This document shows positions 61,364 to 64,000 of a DNA stretch of 64,000 bases, one piece after another. Position numbers and translations under genes: made by a program. The stretch comes from Diadema setosum (lineage: Eukaryota; Echinodermata; Echinoidea; Diadematoida; Diadematidae), in contig CM067075.1 in the NCBI GenBank assembly GCA_033980235.1, positions 26,842,650-26,906,649 on the forward strand, read 5' to 3'. Under the pieces are notes generated by a model, which saw only the letters and a program-made list of their open reading frames with translations, had not been told where the DNA came from and did not search any database. Positions within the stretch are counted from its first letter, which is position 1. Each line of letters begins with the position of its first letter.

Positions 61364-64000
61364 TAGGTCAGCTAAAAATAATGGGACACATCCTTTCTGG
61401 CTGCTACCTACCATAGCGTAACTGTCAACCTATGTACGTGTAATTGTCTATATATGTATTTTTATGTATTATCTATCTATTTATGTATTTTTTCCCTTTT
61501 CACTGTCTTACTGATATGTTTGTAATCGTATCCGAATATTGATTTATGAATTTGTTTTTGATATGTTCCTTGCTTGAAACTTGAACTTGAAATGTACACT
61601 GTGATCTGTTCACATCTACTGGAGATAGCGTCACATTTTCCCCATGAGATGCTTTGCAATGTATGGTGTGCTATAATAGGAAAGGTAAGGCCCGTCAAAA
61701 TCTGAATATTTTTCCTTACAGAAACAGAAATAGAATCATAATGTAATAATTGTGAAGCCGTATGGAGCGATAACGCAGTGACTTAACACCAAGAGTAAGC
61801 TTACATAGTGCATGGTGGACATCCTGTTGAACAAGTCAGCGGAAGTCTGTACGATCCTTGCTGTAGTATTATTTTTCTTTCAATTTCTCTCCAACGTTGC
61901 TTATGTTTCTCTCAATTCACGGAATGTAAGCTTTTGTCATTGGGGCATACATTGTACTGCGACTTCGCCAGCGTGGTGCAGCCATGATAACAGACCCTCG
62001 CTCTCCCCCATTTGCTTTTGGAATCCTTTAATGCACCCTTGAATTTCAAAAGGAATAGGATAAATTCAGGACATTGGGGAAAAGACTTCAACATAGGTTG
62101 AACTTAGGCAAACAAACAACACAGGATATATTGACTATCCATTATGATGTTATCGGTGGTCCTAAAATTGCCTTTATTTTCGTGATATTCCATTTTACCT
62201 GAGGTCTTTCCCCACTACCGTATTTTCTCCGTGATCCTGGGTAATACAAAAACTAAAAGGTATTCCTCTTCCAATGCTGTATTGGTATAAGATCATTTTA
62301 CCGTTGCGGCGTTTGCCCCCATCAGGGATTCAATATCGCCTCATTTTAGTCATATCTCTTGGTAGAGTGTTTTGACCTTCAACTTGGCCTGGCCACGGTC
62401 TGTATTTATAATGTATTTTCTGATCTTCTCATAGGCCTTGTTAAGTGCACCTTAACTTTGGCTCCATTTGTTTGCGGTGCACTACCTAGATTCTTTCTTT
62501 GACGAGTCTGCTACGGGAAAGAACCTACTTGTTCGACGTTTCGACCAGCTTTAGGTATTTTGACTAGAATCACTCCTTCTTTGGCATCCTTTGTCTATCT
62601 TCGCTGCGTTGCGCTTGTGTTGTGTATGTTTACATCAAATACATCACTATCCTTCATGTAATAAAGAAAGAGGAAATAAACAAAAAGTAGGGTAAGGGAA
62701 CGGAATAACCACAGAAACGATCCGACACAGTAACAAAAAAGGACAGTGTCTTATATTGACAACATGTGTTATAACATCTCTGTTTCTCGCCATCGTTCAA
62801 TGAACATAGCATAGGAGAATACTGCAGTATTACTTTTGTGTGTGAAATATCTCCATCAAACGCTTCTTGTAATAATACTGAATGGGCTTCAATTGGGTAT
62901 ACTTTATCGTTCAAACGCTCGACGACAGACATCTTGATTCTGTTTTCTCTTTAAATTCTTCATTATACGGTGGATACCATTTGGCCGGTTATCAAACTGT
63001 CTCTAAAAGAAGTTTTCTGAAATGAATTGCAATTGACAATCCGCCTCCGGTATGCTTAGAGTTCGGAAACTTGTAAAATTACATCATCTAAGATACATTC
63101 TTTCAACACACTGTGGCGATAAATGGTTACAATATCACTTTTTATCACATTTCACATCTCACATTGTTTTCCATCCTTTAAAAATGTGAACATTTCAGGC
63201 AACAGTATAGTCCCTATGAACTCAATCACACACCGCTGAAGTACATGCAACCATTATTGTGCATCTTAAATTCCTTATCATATCACACCCTCCCGGTGTT
63301 TCTCTGACTTCTATCATTCACACTATTTTTCTCCTTTTCTTTCACATTTGCCCCCGTCCTCTGTGGTCTTCAAAACAAATCCAGGTATCATATTTACATC
63401 CACGCATTTGTCGAACTTCTATATCGCAGCCTCTCTATGTTTATCCTCGTGAAACATAAAGCGGCACTCGAGACCCTTTAGGTAATCCACAAACTGCTCC
63501 AACCTGCCCCCCTACCCCATTCCGAAATGTCACAGACACTTCTGAAAAATCTTGCCCTCTCTACTTTAACCTCATCCCAGCGGTTATTCCTACCAATGCG
63601 CTGCTTTACCCCGTTTCCCCCCACAGCTTTCGATAGTGCGGGAGTCACACAATACCTGCTCACCATGCCGTTAGCGGCCACATTTCCCAAATCTATACAT
63701 CCAAAAGGAAAACGCATCTGCACTCATGTGGGCAATCTAGTTAACAGGTTGATTCTGTATCGCTAAAGATGTTCTCCCCTCTCAGAGCGATACCTGAACG
63801 CCGTCGACGCGCTAGAGACTGTAAGCTGAGACGCTATATACTCTAAAATGAGCAAAATCAGACACCACTCGAATAACGGCGCATATTATGTAAAATAAGG
63901 CGCATACACAATACCAGAAGCGAAATAAAAATGCACGAAACGGCGTTTTCCAATAAATAAAACAAAGCCAAACTAAATTTAAACCTTCTCCCCCTTTACG
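61364..64000. other. Long non-coding stretch to the window end
   Basis: 61.37-61.60 kb is T-rich with a tail-like GCTTGAAACTTGAACTTGAA and could be another LINE 3' UTR, but there is no coding remnant. Short frames at 62654-62932 (minus) and 63478-63766 (both strands) have no recognisable domain. Confidence 0.45.

Noticed and set aside
61364..61600. Second LINE 3' UTR with CTTGAAACTTGAACTTGAA tail
   Set aside because: No coding remnant; kept only as a remark in the spacer entry.

Overview
This is animal nuclear DNA: AT-rich, intron- or intergenic-like, and dense in microsatellites and small transposable elements, with no long intact gene. Splice-site-bounded short open exons, tRNA-derived SINEs, Tc1/mariner, non-LTR and LTR retroelement remnants, and foldback MITEs fit a marine invertebrate deuterostome. 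A sea urchin or related echinoderm is my best guess from general impression only; no sequence here proves the species.

Layout. 1-2.4 kb: a foldback element made of CCCACGAGT subrepeats, a GT/GA microsatellite and a small TIR element with G-runs at its ends. 3.2-5.4 kb: a TA/GA microsatellite abutting a complete but dead Tc1-like transposon (IR/DR ends, TA target duplication). Its transposase is split by a 345-bp palindromic TTAA element. 6.3-8.0 kb: a second foldback element of GTTATTCCGAA-type subrepeats and a minus-strand 3' end of a non-LTR retrotransposon. 9-24 kb: mostly non-coding, with microsatellites, two TTAA elements (13.8, 21.6 kb) and weak exon candidates (12.5, 14.4, 18.7 kb). 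24-26.2 kb: a tRNA-derived SINE, a CpG-richer promoter-like block and the best exon candidate (25969-26160). 27.9-29.7 kb: two more TTAA elements and a SINE whose head resembles tRNA-Trp. 30-33.6 kb: long microsatellites, then a 5'-truncated L1/Tx1-like LINE. 34.9-37.3 kb: a LINE-type tail, a weak terminal exon candidate and a second copy of the 4.6-kb TTAA element. 37-55 kb: microsatellites, a small TIR element, two CpG-rich blocks (44.7 and 49.4 kb, the latter with an NRF1-type motif), a second SINE copy running into a trinucleotide array, and a ~390-bp TAG-type array. 55.5-56.6 kb: a candidate solo LTR on the minus strand with heat-shock-element-like motifs. 60.1 kb: a hairpin next to a TA array. 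61.0-61.4 kb: the C-terminal end of a Jockey/CR1/L2-type reverse transcriptase.

The common theme is short inverted-repeat elements: six TTAA-flanked palindromic or semi-palindromic elements in three or more families, two subrepeat-built foldbacks, and several smaller hairpins, some directly against TA microsatellites. The window also holds 21 pure C or G runs of nine or more, at least two of which belong to a transposable element. No operon, CRISPR array or bacterial-type feature is present.
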